From: Armatimonadota bacterium | Lineage (GTDB): Bacteria; Armatimonadota; UBA10988 | Direction: 5' to 3' | Length of the DNA stretch: 64,000 nucleotides | Assembly: GCA_016235455.1 (NCBI GenBank) | Contig: JACRKZ010000012.1 | Coordinates: 43,831 to 107,830, forward strand | Shown: in pieces, positions 19,063 to 26,654 of the stretch | Layout: each line of letters opens with the position of its first letter | Position numbering within the stretch: position 1 is the first letter of the stretch | Program-made: the position numbers and the translations under genes | The notes under the pieces: generated by a model | Database searches by the model: none | What the model was told of the DNA's origin: nothing | What the model saw: only the letters and a program-made list of their open reading frames with translations

Positions 19063-20574
19063 CTACATCAACTCCGGCAACTCCTTGCCGCGGTCGAACA
19101 ACAGCACCAGATCAGCCAACTTGGCCGCCAGCTCCGCCGGCGCGTCCTCGCTCATGCGCCAGGCCCAGTTGGCCGCGGCCACGCCGGGCGTGTTCATGCG
19201 GGCCTCGCTGCCCAGGCCGAGCGCGTCCTGCAGCGGGAAGATGGCCACGTCGGCCGCCGAACTGAGCGCGAGGCGGATCATCGTCCAGGAGATGTCCTTC
19301 GGCTCGCCGCCCAGGTAGGCCTTGGCCTTGGTCTTCTCGGCGCGGGTAGCGGTCTTCCACCAGCTGCGGGTGGTGTCGTTGTCGTGAGTGCCGGTGTAGA
19401 CCACGGTGTTGGTCGGGTAGAGGTGCGGCAGGTAGAAGTTGGCGCCCTGGTGGAAGGCGAACTGCAGCACCCTCATACCGGGGAATCCGAAGCGGTCGCG
19501 CAGCGCCTTGACCTCGGGCGTGATGATGCCCAGGTCCTCGGCGATGATGGACAGGTCGCCCAGCTCCTGCCACAGCCGCAGGAAGAACTCCTCGCCGGGC
19601 GACTTGACCCACTCGCCGCCGATGGCGGTCTCGTCACCGGCCGGCACGCGCCAGTAGGACTCGAAGCCGCGGAAATGGTCGAGCCGCACGGCATCGACCA
19701 GGCTGAGCGTGTTGCGGAACCGCGCGAACCACCACCCGAAGTTGTCCCACTGGTTGGCCTGCCAGTCATACAGCGGGTTGCCCCACAGCTGGCCGGTGGC
19801 GCAGAAGTAGTCGGGTGGCACGCCGGCCACGGCCAGCGGCGTGCCGTCGGGCTCCAACTGGAAGAGGTGGCGGTTGCACCACACGTCGGCGCTGTCGTAG
19901 GCCACGAAGATGGGCACGTCGCCAACGATGCTCACGCCGTTGTCGGCCGCGTACGCCTTCAGCTCGCCCCATTGTCGCCGGAACATGAACTGGCAGAACA
20001 GGTGGTAGCCCACCGAGTCGGCGAGCTTGTCGCGCCAGCCGGCGAGGGCCGCGGGATCACGGAAGGCCGCGCCAGGCTCCCAGGTGTTCCAGACCGCGCC
20101 GTCGTGGGCCTCCTTGAGCGCGGCGAACAGCGCGTAGTCGTGGGCCCAGCCGCCGATCTCGGGCCGTGCGAACAGCTCCTCGGCCTCGCTGGCCAGCTCG
20201 GGCACGGCGCCCGCCGCATAGCGCTGGTAGGCGCGCTGCAGCAACTCGCGCTTGTAGCCGATGACCCAGCCGTAGTCGACCTGACCCACGGGAAAGTCGG
20301 GCACGGCGTCGAGTTCGGCCTGGGTCAGCAGGCCTTGGGCGGCCAGCAACTCGGGGCTGATCAGCAGCGGATTGCCGGCAAACGCGCTGTGGCAGGAGTA
20401 CGGCGAGTCGCCGTAGCCCGTGGGACCCAGCGGCAGAACTTGCCACAGCTTCTGCTCGGCGGCGGCCAGGAAGTCGACCCAGCGGTAGGCTGCCGGACCC
20501 ACATCACCGATGCCGAAACGGCCTGGCAGCGAGGTCGGATGCAGCAGGATTCCAGAAGCACGCTCAAAAGCCAT
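19063..20574 (-). CDS. malQ: 4-alpha-glucanotransferase (amylomaltase)
   Basis: A 503-residue GH77 enzyme that transfers alpha-1,4-glucan segments and releases glucose, acting in glycogen or maltodextrin metabolism in the cytoplasm. It starts MAFERASGILLHPTSLPG and carries LWQVLPLGPTGYGDSPY near the N-terminus, then PIFVAYDSADVW, VDAVRLDHFRGFESYW with the nucleophile Asp, ALAEDLGII-type Glu (IIAEDLGIITPEV) and the TGTHDNDTTRSWW motif. All four conserved GH77 regions are intact. GGGAG lies 7 bp upstream of ATG 20574. Its stop lies 20 bp from the nested palindrome. Confidence 0.97.
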   Translation of the reverse strand: MAFERASGILLHPTSLPGRFGIGDVGPAAYRWVDFLAAAEQKLWQVLPLGPTGYGDSPYSCHSAFAGNPLLISPELLAAQGLLTQAELDAVPDFPVGQVDYGWVIGYKRELLQRAYQRYAAGAVPELASEAEELFARPEIGGWAHDYALFAALKEAHDGAVWNTWEPGAAFRDPAALAGWRDKLADSVGYHLFCQFMFRRQWGELKAYAADNGVSIVGDVPIFVAYDSADVWCNRHLFQLEPDGTPLAVAGVPPDYFCATGQLWGNPLYDWQANQWDNFGWWFARFRNTLSLVDAVRLDHFRGFESYWRVPAGDETAIGGEWVKSPGEEFFLRLWQELGDLSIIAEDLGIITPEVKALRDRFGFPGMRVLQFAFHQGANFYLPHLYPTNTVVYTGTHDNDTTRSWWKTATRAEKTKAKAYLGGEPKDISWTMIRLALSSAADVAIFPLQDALGLGSEARMNTPGVAAANWAWRMSEDAPAELAAKLADLVLLFDRGKELPELM

Positions 20575-20800
20575 CCGCGGTCTCCCGGCCGGCTGGGCGC
20601 TCCCAGTCGGGCAGCCAGCGAGGTGAATGTACCATAGCCTGCCGACACCTGTCGCCGATCCTGTCGAGGATAGCCCGTCCGCCGTAACCACGGCACCCCA
20701 GGAGTCGTCTTGTCTGTCATCAGCGTGACGCAAGTGGCTTGTTCTGGCGATAGTGTAATGGTCGATCCGGGTAGAAGATCAGGATAGATGGCAGAGACCG

Positions 20801-21460
20801 ATGCAAGGCACAGGCTGGACCGACATTGCAGAGCGATGGCAAGCCGCCAATCAGGGCGGCTGGCTGGTCGTCGGCCACTGGCGCCGTGAACACTGCGCGC
20901 TGGCCTGGCGCGATGTGCGCGCGGTGACCTGGGTGTCCGAATGGGGCCGCTGGGCGCAGCCCACGGTGCTCATCGAACACAACTTTGGTCAGAACGCCTA
21001 CCCTTGCCACGAAGTAGCCGCGCAGCGGCTGCGCCATTGGTGGCGCGAGGCCCGCGATCAGCGGGTCCAGGTGCCGCGCTGGCGCGAAGTGGCCCAGGTC
21101 CTCGACGACCCCGGCCGGCATGGCGGGCGCCGCTGGATGAGCCGGCTGGTGCTGGCCGTGGGCGACCAGGAGGCCTTTGTGCTCGGCGGGCTCGATACCG
21201 TAGCCGCGCCCGGCCGCCTGCACCAGCTCAGCTTCGAGTTCGCCGATCCCGCCCTGGCCACCGCGCTCGAGGCGCCGCCTGTCGCCACCGCCGGTGAATG
21301 GCGGCTGCACGAGGGAGTGGGCACCTATGTCTTCGACTGGTGCCGCCCGACCTTCGGCCGCCGACACGGCTCGCTGACCGGCGTGCTGGCCATCGACCAC
21401 TTCCGCGGCGAGATGGACGCCCCGATGGCGCCCAGCGGTCCGCACGCCGGCGTGCTCTGA
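20801..21460 (+). CDS. Hypothetical protein
   Basis: A 219-residue soluble protein rich in Trp and Arg, without signal peptide or membrane segment. It reads as mixed alpha/beta: GGWLVVGHWRREHCALAWRD near the start, a hydrophobic strand WMSRLVLAVGDQEAFVLGG in the middle and LTGVLAIDHFRGEMDAP near the end. No domain is recognised. It lies 39 bp upstream of the penicillin-binding protein on the same strand and may be co-transcribed with the cell-wall pair. The start ATG 20801 follows a short AT-richer region, but no clear ribosome binding site is visible. Confidence 0.6.
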   Translation: MQGTGWTDIAERWQAANQGGWLVVGHWRREHCALAWRDVRAVTWVSEWGRWAQPTVLIEHNFGQNAYPCHEVAAQRLRHWWREARDQRVQVPRWREVAQVLDDPGRHGGRRWMSRLVLAVGDQEAFVLGGLDTVAAPGRLHQLSFEFADPALATALEAPPVATAGEWRLHEGVGTYVFDWCRPTFGRRHGSLTGVLAIDHFRGEMDAPMAPSGPHAGVL

Positions 21461-21499
21461 TCCGGCAACCCGCGCCAAAGCGTGGCCTCTAAACTCCCG

Positions 21500-23062
21500 A
21501 TGGATTACGCGCTGGCGCTCTGGCGGCTGGTTTGCCTGGCGATTCTGGCGCTGGTGGTGTTCCCGCTGCTGCGTTGTCGGCGGCCAGCCGGCGCGCCTCC
21601 GGCGCCGAAGTCGTTGGCCGCCTTCTCGGGCGTGGTCTCGCTCGGCTTCGCGCTGGTCCTCGCGCTGCAGGCGCTCTGGGCCCTGGCGCCCGAGGTGAGC
21701 AGCGGCTACCGCGCCTGCGCCACGCTCGACCGCCGCACCTATCGCCTGCGTTCGCCCCACGACCGGCGCGCCCTGGCCGACCGCGCCGGCACGCCCCTGG
21801 TCGTCAACGTCACCTCCGAGGCCGGCATCGTCCGCCAGCACATCTTCGGCTCGCGCATCGCGCATCTGCTCGGCTACCACCACGCCCGCTTCGGCCAGAC
21901 CGGCGCCGAGGCCGCCTGCAACACCGAGCTGTCCACCGCGCGCCGGCCAGCCTGGGCCATCCTTGGCAGCCTGGGCCAGCCGGGCAACCCACTCACCTCG
22001 CCGCTGCGGCTGACGCTCGACACCGCCATCCAGTGTGCCGCCGCCGAGGCGCTCAACGGCAGGATCGGCGCCGTGGTGGTGCTGGCGCCGACCACGGGCG
22101 AAGTGCTGGCCTTGGCCTCGGCGCCCAGCTTCGATCCCGACAGCCTGACCCAGGCGTCGTTCAGGCAACTGCGCGACGACGCCCGTCGGCCGCTGCTCAA
22201 CCGTGCTCTGGCAGGGCTCTATCCGCCGGGCTCCACCTATAAGCCCGTCACCGCTGCCGCGCTGCTGGCCCAAGGCTACGGGCCCGGCACTGCGGTCACC
22301 GTGCCGCCCGAAGGTTACACGCCGCCCGGCGACAGCCAGCCCATCCGCGACCACGAAGCATCGGAGGCCGCGCGCACCGGCCACGCCTGGGCCGGCCACG
22401 GGCGCCTGGACATGCGCGCCGCCATGGCCATGAGCGCCAATGGCTACTTTGCGGCGCTGGGCAACCGGCTCGGTGGTGCTGCCCTCTGTGAGGCCGGCCG
22501 CGCCTTCGGCATCGACCGGCCCTGGGCGCTGACGCCCGACGGCTGGCAGACCGACGACTTGCTGGCCCGACCCGGCACGCTGCCTGACCCGCGCGATCGG
22601 CCGGCGGTCGTGGCGCGCGCCGCCATCGGACAGGGTCGCGTGCTGGTCACGCCGCTGCACATGGCGCTGGTGGCCGCCGCCGTGGCCAACCACGGCCAGC
22701 TCATGCCGCCACGGCTGCTGCTCGAGGCACCCGCGGCGCAACCGCTGGTGGTCATGACCGCGCCCATCGCCGACAAGGTGGCCGGGCTGATGCGCTGCGC
22801 GGTGACCGATCCGCGCGGCACGGCCCGCGGCCTGCGCATGGGCGCCATCCCGGTCGCCGCCAAGACCGGCAGCGCCGAGAACGACAAAGGCGCGCCCCAT
22901 GCCTGGGTCATCGGCTTTGCGCCCAGCGATCGGCCGCGCCTGGCGTTCGCCGTGCTCGTCGAGCATGGCGGCGCTGGCAGCAAGGCGGCCGTACCCATCG
23001 CCCGCGCCGTGCTCGAGGCCGCGCGCCGCGGCGGCTGGCTGGCCGCGGGAGGCACGCCATGA
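21500..23062 (+). CDS. Penicillin-binding protein, PbpA/FtsI-type transpeptidase
   Basis: A 520-residue DD-transpeptidase that cross-links peptidoglycan. Two N-terminal hydrophobic segments (about 6-23 and 40-60) are followed by a short linker and the transpeptidase domain. The active-site motifs are intact: SxxK as STYK with Ser245, SxN as SAN from Ser312 and KTG as KTGS with Lys455. The large dimerisation domain of class B PBPs is much reduced, as in PbpA. ATG 21500 is preferred; an in-frame GTG at 21482 is possible and neither has a strong ribosome binding site. It pairs with the FtsW/RodA polymerase at 23325, the usual SEDS-class B PBP partnership in septal or lateral wall synthesis. Confidence 0.93.
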   Translation: MDYALALWRLVCLAILALVVFPLLRCRRPAGAPPAPKSLAAFSGVVSLGFALVLALQALWALAPEVSSGYRACATLDRRTYRLRSPHDRRALADRAGTPLVVNVTSEAGIVRQHIFGSRIAHLLGYHHARFGQTGAEAACNTELSTARRPAWAILGSLGQPGNPLTSPLRLTLDTAIQCAAAEALNGRIGAVVVLAPTTGEVLALASAPSFDPDSLTQASFRQLRDDARRPLLNRALAGLYPPGSTYKPVTAAALLAQGYGPGTAVTVPPEGYTPPGDSQPIRDHEASEAARTGHAWAGHGRLDMRAAMAMSANGYFAALGNRLGGAALCEAGRAFGIDRPWALTPDGWQTDDLLARPGTLPDPRDRPAVVARAAIGQGRVLVTPLHMALVAAAVANHGQLMPPRLLLEAPAAQPLVVMTAPIADKVAGLMRCAVTDPRGTARGLRMGAIPVAAKTGSAENDKGAPHAWVIGFAPSDRPRLAFAVLVEHGGAGSKAAVPIARAVLEAARRGGWLAAGGTP

Positions 23063-23328
23063 GCCGCCGAGCGATCTGGCGCTTCCATTGGCCGGTCAGT
23101 GCCGCCAGTGCCGGTACGCCAATCTCCAGATTGGCATCGGCCGGCGGCGAAGCCGCAGGCCGACACCGCGGCGGCTCGGTGGCAGACGGTGGTCCCGCGG
23201 ACCACTGCCAATCTGGAGATTGGCGTACCGGCATTGTCGGCGCTCATCGTGGGTGGATTCGCCATTCGACCATAGCCGGTACAACCAGCGTGCTCGCCGC
23301 GCTGGTTGCTCGCGGAGGCACGCCATGA
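23059..23328 (+). CDS. Doubtful small reading frame carrying the 125-bp repeat
   Basis: An 89-residue reading frame starts with ATGA overlapping the stop of the transpeptidase gene (23059-23062). It ends with TGA inside the ATGA of the FtsW start (23325-23328). It has a good GGGAGG ribosome binding site at 23047. The first 17 residues are unremarkable; most of the rest is translated from the 125-bp palindromic repeat at 23109, so it is probably not a real protein. It could still be translated and couple the two flanking genes. The 17 bases at 23048-23064 are repeated exactly at 23314-23330. Confidence 0.25.
   Translation: MSRRAIWRFHWPVSAASAGTPISRLASAGGEAAGRHRGGSVADGGPADHCQSGDWRTGIVGAHRGWIRHSTIAGTTSVLAALVARGGTP
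23109..23233. repeat. 125-bp palindromic repeat, copy A
   Basis: One of three 125-bp elements in this window (others at 28846 and 58876). The ends, 23109-23136 and 23206-23233, form a perfect 28-bp inverted repeat. Each end is itself a hairpin (GCCAATCT-CC-AGATTGGC and its mirror). Two more hairpins lie inside: TCGGCC...GGCCGA with GAA loop at about 23137-23163 and GTGGTCC-CGC-GGACCAC at about 23189-23205. Compared with the other copies the core is conserved and the arms differ in a compensatory way. It separates the transpeptidase and FtsW genes. Confidence 0.9.
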
Positions 23329-24764
23329 GCAGGCCCGCCGACCGCCGACACGAGGGCCGCTGGCTGCGACAGGTCGGCTGGTGCCTGGCTGCCTTCTATG
23401 TCGCGCTGGCCGGCCATCGCTGGCTGCGCGGCGGCGTGGCCTTCGACCCGCGCGAGGTGGCGGTGCTGGGCGGGTTCATCGGCGGGCTGCACCTGCTGCA
23501 CGAAGCCCTGGCCGCCACGCGCCTGCGCGGCGACCAGGCGGTGGTGCCGCTGGTCGGCCTGCTGACCGGCCTGGGCCTGCTCATGCGCCTGCGGCTGGCC
23601 ACGCCGGAGACCGCCTGGAACTGGCACGAATGGCTGATCATCCCGGCGGCGCTGGCCGCGCTGGCCGGCTCGGTCTGGGCCTGTCGACGCCATCTGACCA
23701 CGGTCGAGGCCGCCGGCTGGCTGGCCGGGTTCCTGGCGCTCGGGCTATTGCTGTTCGTCGTACGCCATGGCGTGAGCTTCCGCGGCGCCACCTTCGGGCC
23801 TGGGCGCACGACACCCACCGAGCTGCTCAAGCCACTCATGGTCATCTGCCTGGCGGGCTTCCTCAAGCGGCCGCGCGCGCTGTGGGAGCTGACGATCTTC
23901 GGCGCGCTGTTCAGCGCTGTACTGTTGCTGCTGGTCAAGCAGAGCGATCTGGGCATGGTGGTCATCCTCGGCGCGCTGACGCTGAGCCTGTGGTTCGTGA
24001 GCACGGGCCAGAGCCGCTGGCTGCTGGTGGGGCTGAGTGGCGCGGCGGTGGTGTTGCTGCTGCTGAGCATGGGCGGCTCGTCGTTGCTGGGCTCGGCGGC
24101 GCAGCGGCCGCAGCGGCGGGTGGATGCCTGGCTCGACCCCTGGCAAGATCCGCACGGCAACGGCTACCAGACCATGCAGGCCGTGTTTGCCCAGCGCGCC
24201 GGTGGGCTCGACGGCGCCGGCCTGGGCGGTGGCCAGGCGCAGTTGGTGCCGCTGGTGCGCAGCGACTTCGCCTGGGCCGAGTTGGCCGAAGACCTGGGTC
24301 TGATGGGCTGCGCGCTGGTGCTATGCGCCTATCTGGCCCTGTACCGTCGCGGCTACCGCATCGCCTCGCTGGCCGAGCATCCATTCCGTCAGCGCCTGGC
24401 CGTGGGCTGTGTGACCGTGCTGGCCATCCAAACACTGCTCAATCTGGGCGGCGTGGTTCGACTCGTGCCCATCACCGGTATCACACTGCCGTTCATCTCG
24501 CACGGAGGCAGCTCGTTGCTGGTATCCTATTGCCTCATCGGGCTGCTGCTGGCCGTGGGTGACGACCTGGAATTCGCCGAGACCAGCGCCCGGCCCGGGA
24601 GACGTGACGGTGCGGCATTGGCGACCCCTGCTGACAGCGAGCTTGGTGCTGGCGCTGGCTTCGACAGCGCGTGCGGAGCGATTGGAGCTCCTGGTGCGCC
24701 GCGCCGGCCGGCCGGTGGCAGGCGTCGTGGTGCGTCTGGTGCCCCGCACGGACGTGCCGACTGA
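23325..24764 (+). CDS. FtsW/RodA/SpoVE-family peptidoglycan polymerase
   Basis: A 479-residue multi-pass membrane protein of the SEDS family, which polymerises lipid II glycan strands with a class B PBP. About ten hydrophobic segments are visible. The family blocks are present: TELLKPLMVICLAGFL, KQSDLGMVVILG with the conserved Asp, GYQTMQAVFAQRAGGLDGAGLGGG and the C-terminal VPITGITLPFISHGGSSLL. GGAGG precedes ATG 23325. After residue about 425 the remaining 55 residues are low-complexity Gly/Ala/Arg and overlap the next gene by 155 bp, so the true tail may be shorter if a frameshift is present. FtsW and RodA cannot be told apart here. Confidence 0.93.
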   Translation: MSRPADRRHEGRWLRQVGWCLAAFYVALAGHRWLRGGVAFDPREVAVLGGFIGGLHLLHEALAATRLRGDQAVVPLVGLLTGLGLLMRLRLATPETAWNWHEWLIIPAALAALAGSVWACRRHLTTVEAAGWLAGFLALGLLLFVVRHGVSFRGATFGPGRTTPTELLKPLMVICLAGFLKRPRALWELTIFGALFSAVLLLLVKQSDLGMVVILGALTLSLWFVSTGQSRWLLVGLSGAAVVLLLLSMGGSSLLGSAAQRPQRRVDAWLDPWQDPHGNGYQTMQAVFAQRAGGLDGAGLGGGQAQLVPLVRSDFAWAELAEDLGLMGCALVLCAYLALYRRGYRIASLAEHPFRQRLAVGCVTVLAIQTLLNLGGVVRLVPITGITLPFISHGGSSLLVSYCLIGLLLAVGDDLEFAETSARPGRRDGAALATPADSELGAGAGFDSACGAIGAPGAPRRPAGGRRRGASGAPHGRAD

Positions 24765-26547
24765 CCTGCCCGGCGGCACCTGCGCCCAGGGCGTGACCGA
24801 TGCCGCGGGCCGCTGCGCGTTTGACCCCGTGGACCGCGGACCCTACCGCGCGCTGCTCTATGACGGCGCGCTGCCCGTGGTGCAGACGCCGGTCGACTTC
24901 CCGTCCAAGGGCAGTTCGCGCGGCATCGTCGAGCTGCCCGCGCGCGGCGAGCCCACCAGCCTCAAACTCGGTGTGACGCCCGTGGTGCCCGCCGGCCACG
25001 CCGCGACCATCGATATCGCCGCGGTCGATGCCGACGGCGCGCCGGCCCGCGAGGGCGCCTGGGTGGAGGTCACCGCCGCGTCGGGCACGCTGCGTTTCGG
25101 CGGCGAAGCCGGCCGCAGCCTCACGCTCTCGCTCCACGGCGGCCGGCTGCACGGCACCTTGACCTGCGCCGACGAGGGCAAGGTGGAGGTCAAGGCGACC
25201 TGCCTCTCGACCACCGAGATCGCCGACGTGATCTTCCACGGACGGCCCGCCTACCTGGAACTGGATACCGGCACCAAGGAACGCACCTACACCCAGGCCC
25301 ACACGCCGCCGGGCGAGGACATCCCCATCTGCGTGCGCGCCCGCGACATCGACGGCCGGCCCGTGCCGGGCGTGCCCTACGAGCTGACCTATCGGCCGCT
25401 GCCCGACGGCAAGGCCAGCCGCACCCGGGGCGTCACCGGGCCGACCGGCGAAAGCCTGGTCTTCGGCCGCACCGGCGCCGAGCCCGGCCGCTACCGCGCG
25501 GTGGTGCGCTCGGACCGGCTGCAGGTCTCCGAAGACTATCTCACCGCCACGCCCATCGACCGCTGGATCGGCCTGCAGCTCACCTGGTCGGGCGGCGCGG
25601 GCGACCTCGAGGCCAAGCTGCACGAGAAGGACGACGACGCCGGCGGCAAAGACCTGCTGTTCGCCGCCGAGCCCGCCGGCCGCGTGCTGGTGGTCGACGC
25701 CGACGGCGCGCCGCTGACCCGCCTGGCCACCAACGAGGACGGCGTGGTCAACGCCAAGCTGGTGCGCGTCGCCCCGGGCGCGGTGACGGTCGCCGTCTCC
25801 ACCGAGGATGGCCTGCTGAGCTGGCGCGCCGTGGGCGATGCCGAAACCTACCTGGGTGGCGACGCCCTGACCTATGACCCGCCTTGGCCCGACAGTGAAT
25901 ACGAACTGGCGCCGGGCGCGCACGACGCCGCCCCGCTCGAGGCGCAGAAGCTGCCGCTGGCACTGCCGTTCGGCGACGGCTTCGGCCTGAGCGTGAGCCG
26001 CCTCGAAGCACCTCGCGCCGGCTTGCCCGAATGGCTCGTCTACCGCTTCGACCGTGACCATGTCGCGCGCCATCTGCTGGCTGACGGGCAGCGCCTGGGG
26101 CCCGTGCGCCTGCTGGAGGCGCCGCGCCGCCTGGTGATACCGTACCGCGCCGCGGGCAATCCCGATGGGTCGTTTGCCCTGCGCCTGCACGAGCCGGTCA
26201 TGGGCGAGACGCAGGAGATTGACATCACGCCGCGGCCGCTGGCACTGCTGGGCGGCGTGGGCCGCGTGTGGGACATCACACCCGACGGCAAGAGCGTGCT
26301 GGTGAGCTCCAAGCCGGTCTACAGCAAGCCCGCCGTGGTCGGTGTCTGGCTGCTCAGCACGTTTGGTAGCGGCCAACTGGTGGCCCGCGACTGGCAGACC
26401 GTCACTGCCGCCGCGCTCGTGCCCGAGGGAGTCCTGGTGAGCGGCACGCCGCCGGAGGGTGTGACCAGCCCCGCGCTCTATCGCCTCAAGCCGGCGCCGC
26501 CGGTCGAGAAGACAGACACGGAGACCAAGCCGGAGGGCCAAGAGTGA
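24610..26547 (+). CDS. Secreted multidomain hypothetical protein with Ig-like segments
   Basis: A 645-residue exported protein. The signal peptide begins at GTG 24610 (MRHWRPLLTASLVLALASTA, cleavage near ARA-E); another GTG at 24604 is possible. The first about 110 residues resemble a carboxypeptidase-regulatory-type fold (RAGRPVAGVVVRLVPR). Two bacterial Ig-like segments follow (TIDIAAVDADGAPAREGAWV and ICVRARDIDGRPVPGVPYEL), then a C-terminal part with strand-turn repeats near VGRVWDITPDGKSVLVSS. No catalytic motif is visible. Its start lies inside the end of the FtsW frame. A cell-surface adhesion or binding role is plausible but not shown. Confidence 0.7.
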   Translation: MRHWRPLLTASLVLALASTARAERLELLVRRAGRPVAGVVVRLVPRTDVPTDLPGGTCAQGVTDAAGRCAFDPVDRGPYRALLYDGALPVVQTPVDFPSKGSSRGIVELPARGEPTSLKLGVTPVVPAGHAATIDIAAVDADGAPAREGAWVEVTAASGTLRFGGEAGRSLTLSLHGGRLHGTLTCADEGKVEVKATCLSTTEIADVIFHGRPAYLELDTGTKERTYTQAHTPPGEDIPICVRARDIDGRPVPGVPYELTYRPLPDGKASRTRGVTGPTGESLVFGRTGAEPGRYRAVVRSDRLQVSEDYLTATPIDRWIGLQLTWSGGAGDLEAKLHEKDDDAGGKDLLFAAEPAGRVLVVDADGAPLTRLATNEDGVVNAKLVRVAPGAVTVAVSTEDGLLSWRAVGDAETYLGGDALTYDPPWPDSEYELAPGAHDAAPLEAQKLPLALPFGDGFGLSVSRLEAPRAGLPEWLVYRFDRDHVARHLLADGQRLGPVRLLEAPRRLVIPYRAAGNPDGSFALRLHEPVMGETQEIDITPRPLALLGGVGRVWDITPDGKSVLVSSKPVYSKPAVVGVWLLSTFGSGQLVARDWQTVTAAALVPEGVLVSGTPPEGVTSPALYRLKPAPPVEKTDTETKPEGQE

Positions 26548-26554
26548 GGGATGA

Positions 26555-26627
26555 TGCGCCAGGAAGGACTCGAACCTTCGACCATCGGATTAAAAGTCCG
26601 TTGCTCTACCGACTGAGCTACTGGCGC
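26555..26627 (-). tRNA. tRNA-Lys (anticodon UUU)
   Basis: A 73-nt cloverleaf reads on the minus strand from 26627. Acceptor arm GCGCCAG pairs with CTGGCGC, the D arm is GCTC...GAGC, the anticodon loop is CTTTTAA giving UUU, and the T arm GAAGG-TTCGAGT-CCTTC is perfect. The discriminator base is A. CCA is not encoded (the next bases are TCA). Position 27/43 of the anticodon stem is an A-A mismatch. The gene lies 7 bp after the stop of the upstream plus-strand gene, antisense to its neighbours. Confidence 0.95.
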
Positions 26628-26654
26628 TCGGCGGCTGGCAGTCTAGCATCGGGT

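Noticed and set aside
23109..23233. CRISPR-like array
   Set aside because: The repeated units are inverted, not direct, and are not spaced as repeat-spacer units; no cas gene is present in the window.
26544..26654. N-terminal extension of the FAD oxidoreductase through the tRNA region
   Set aside because: Translated residues there (RTRTFDHRIKSPLLYRLSYW) are the well-known spurious translation of an antisense tRNA.
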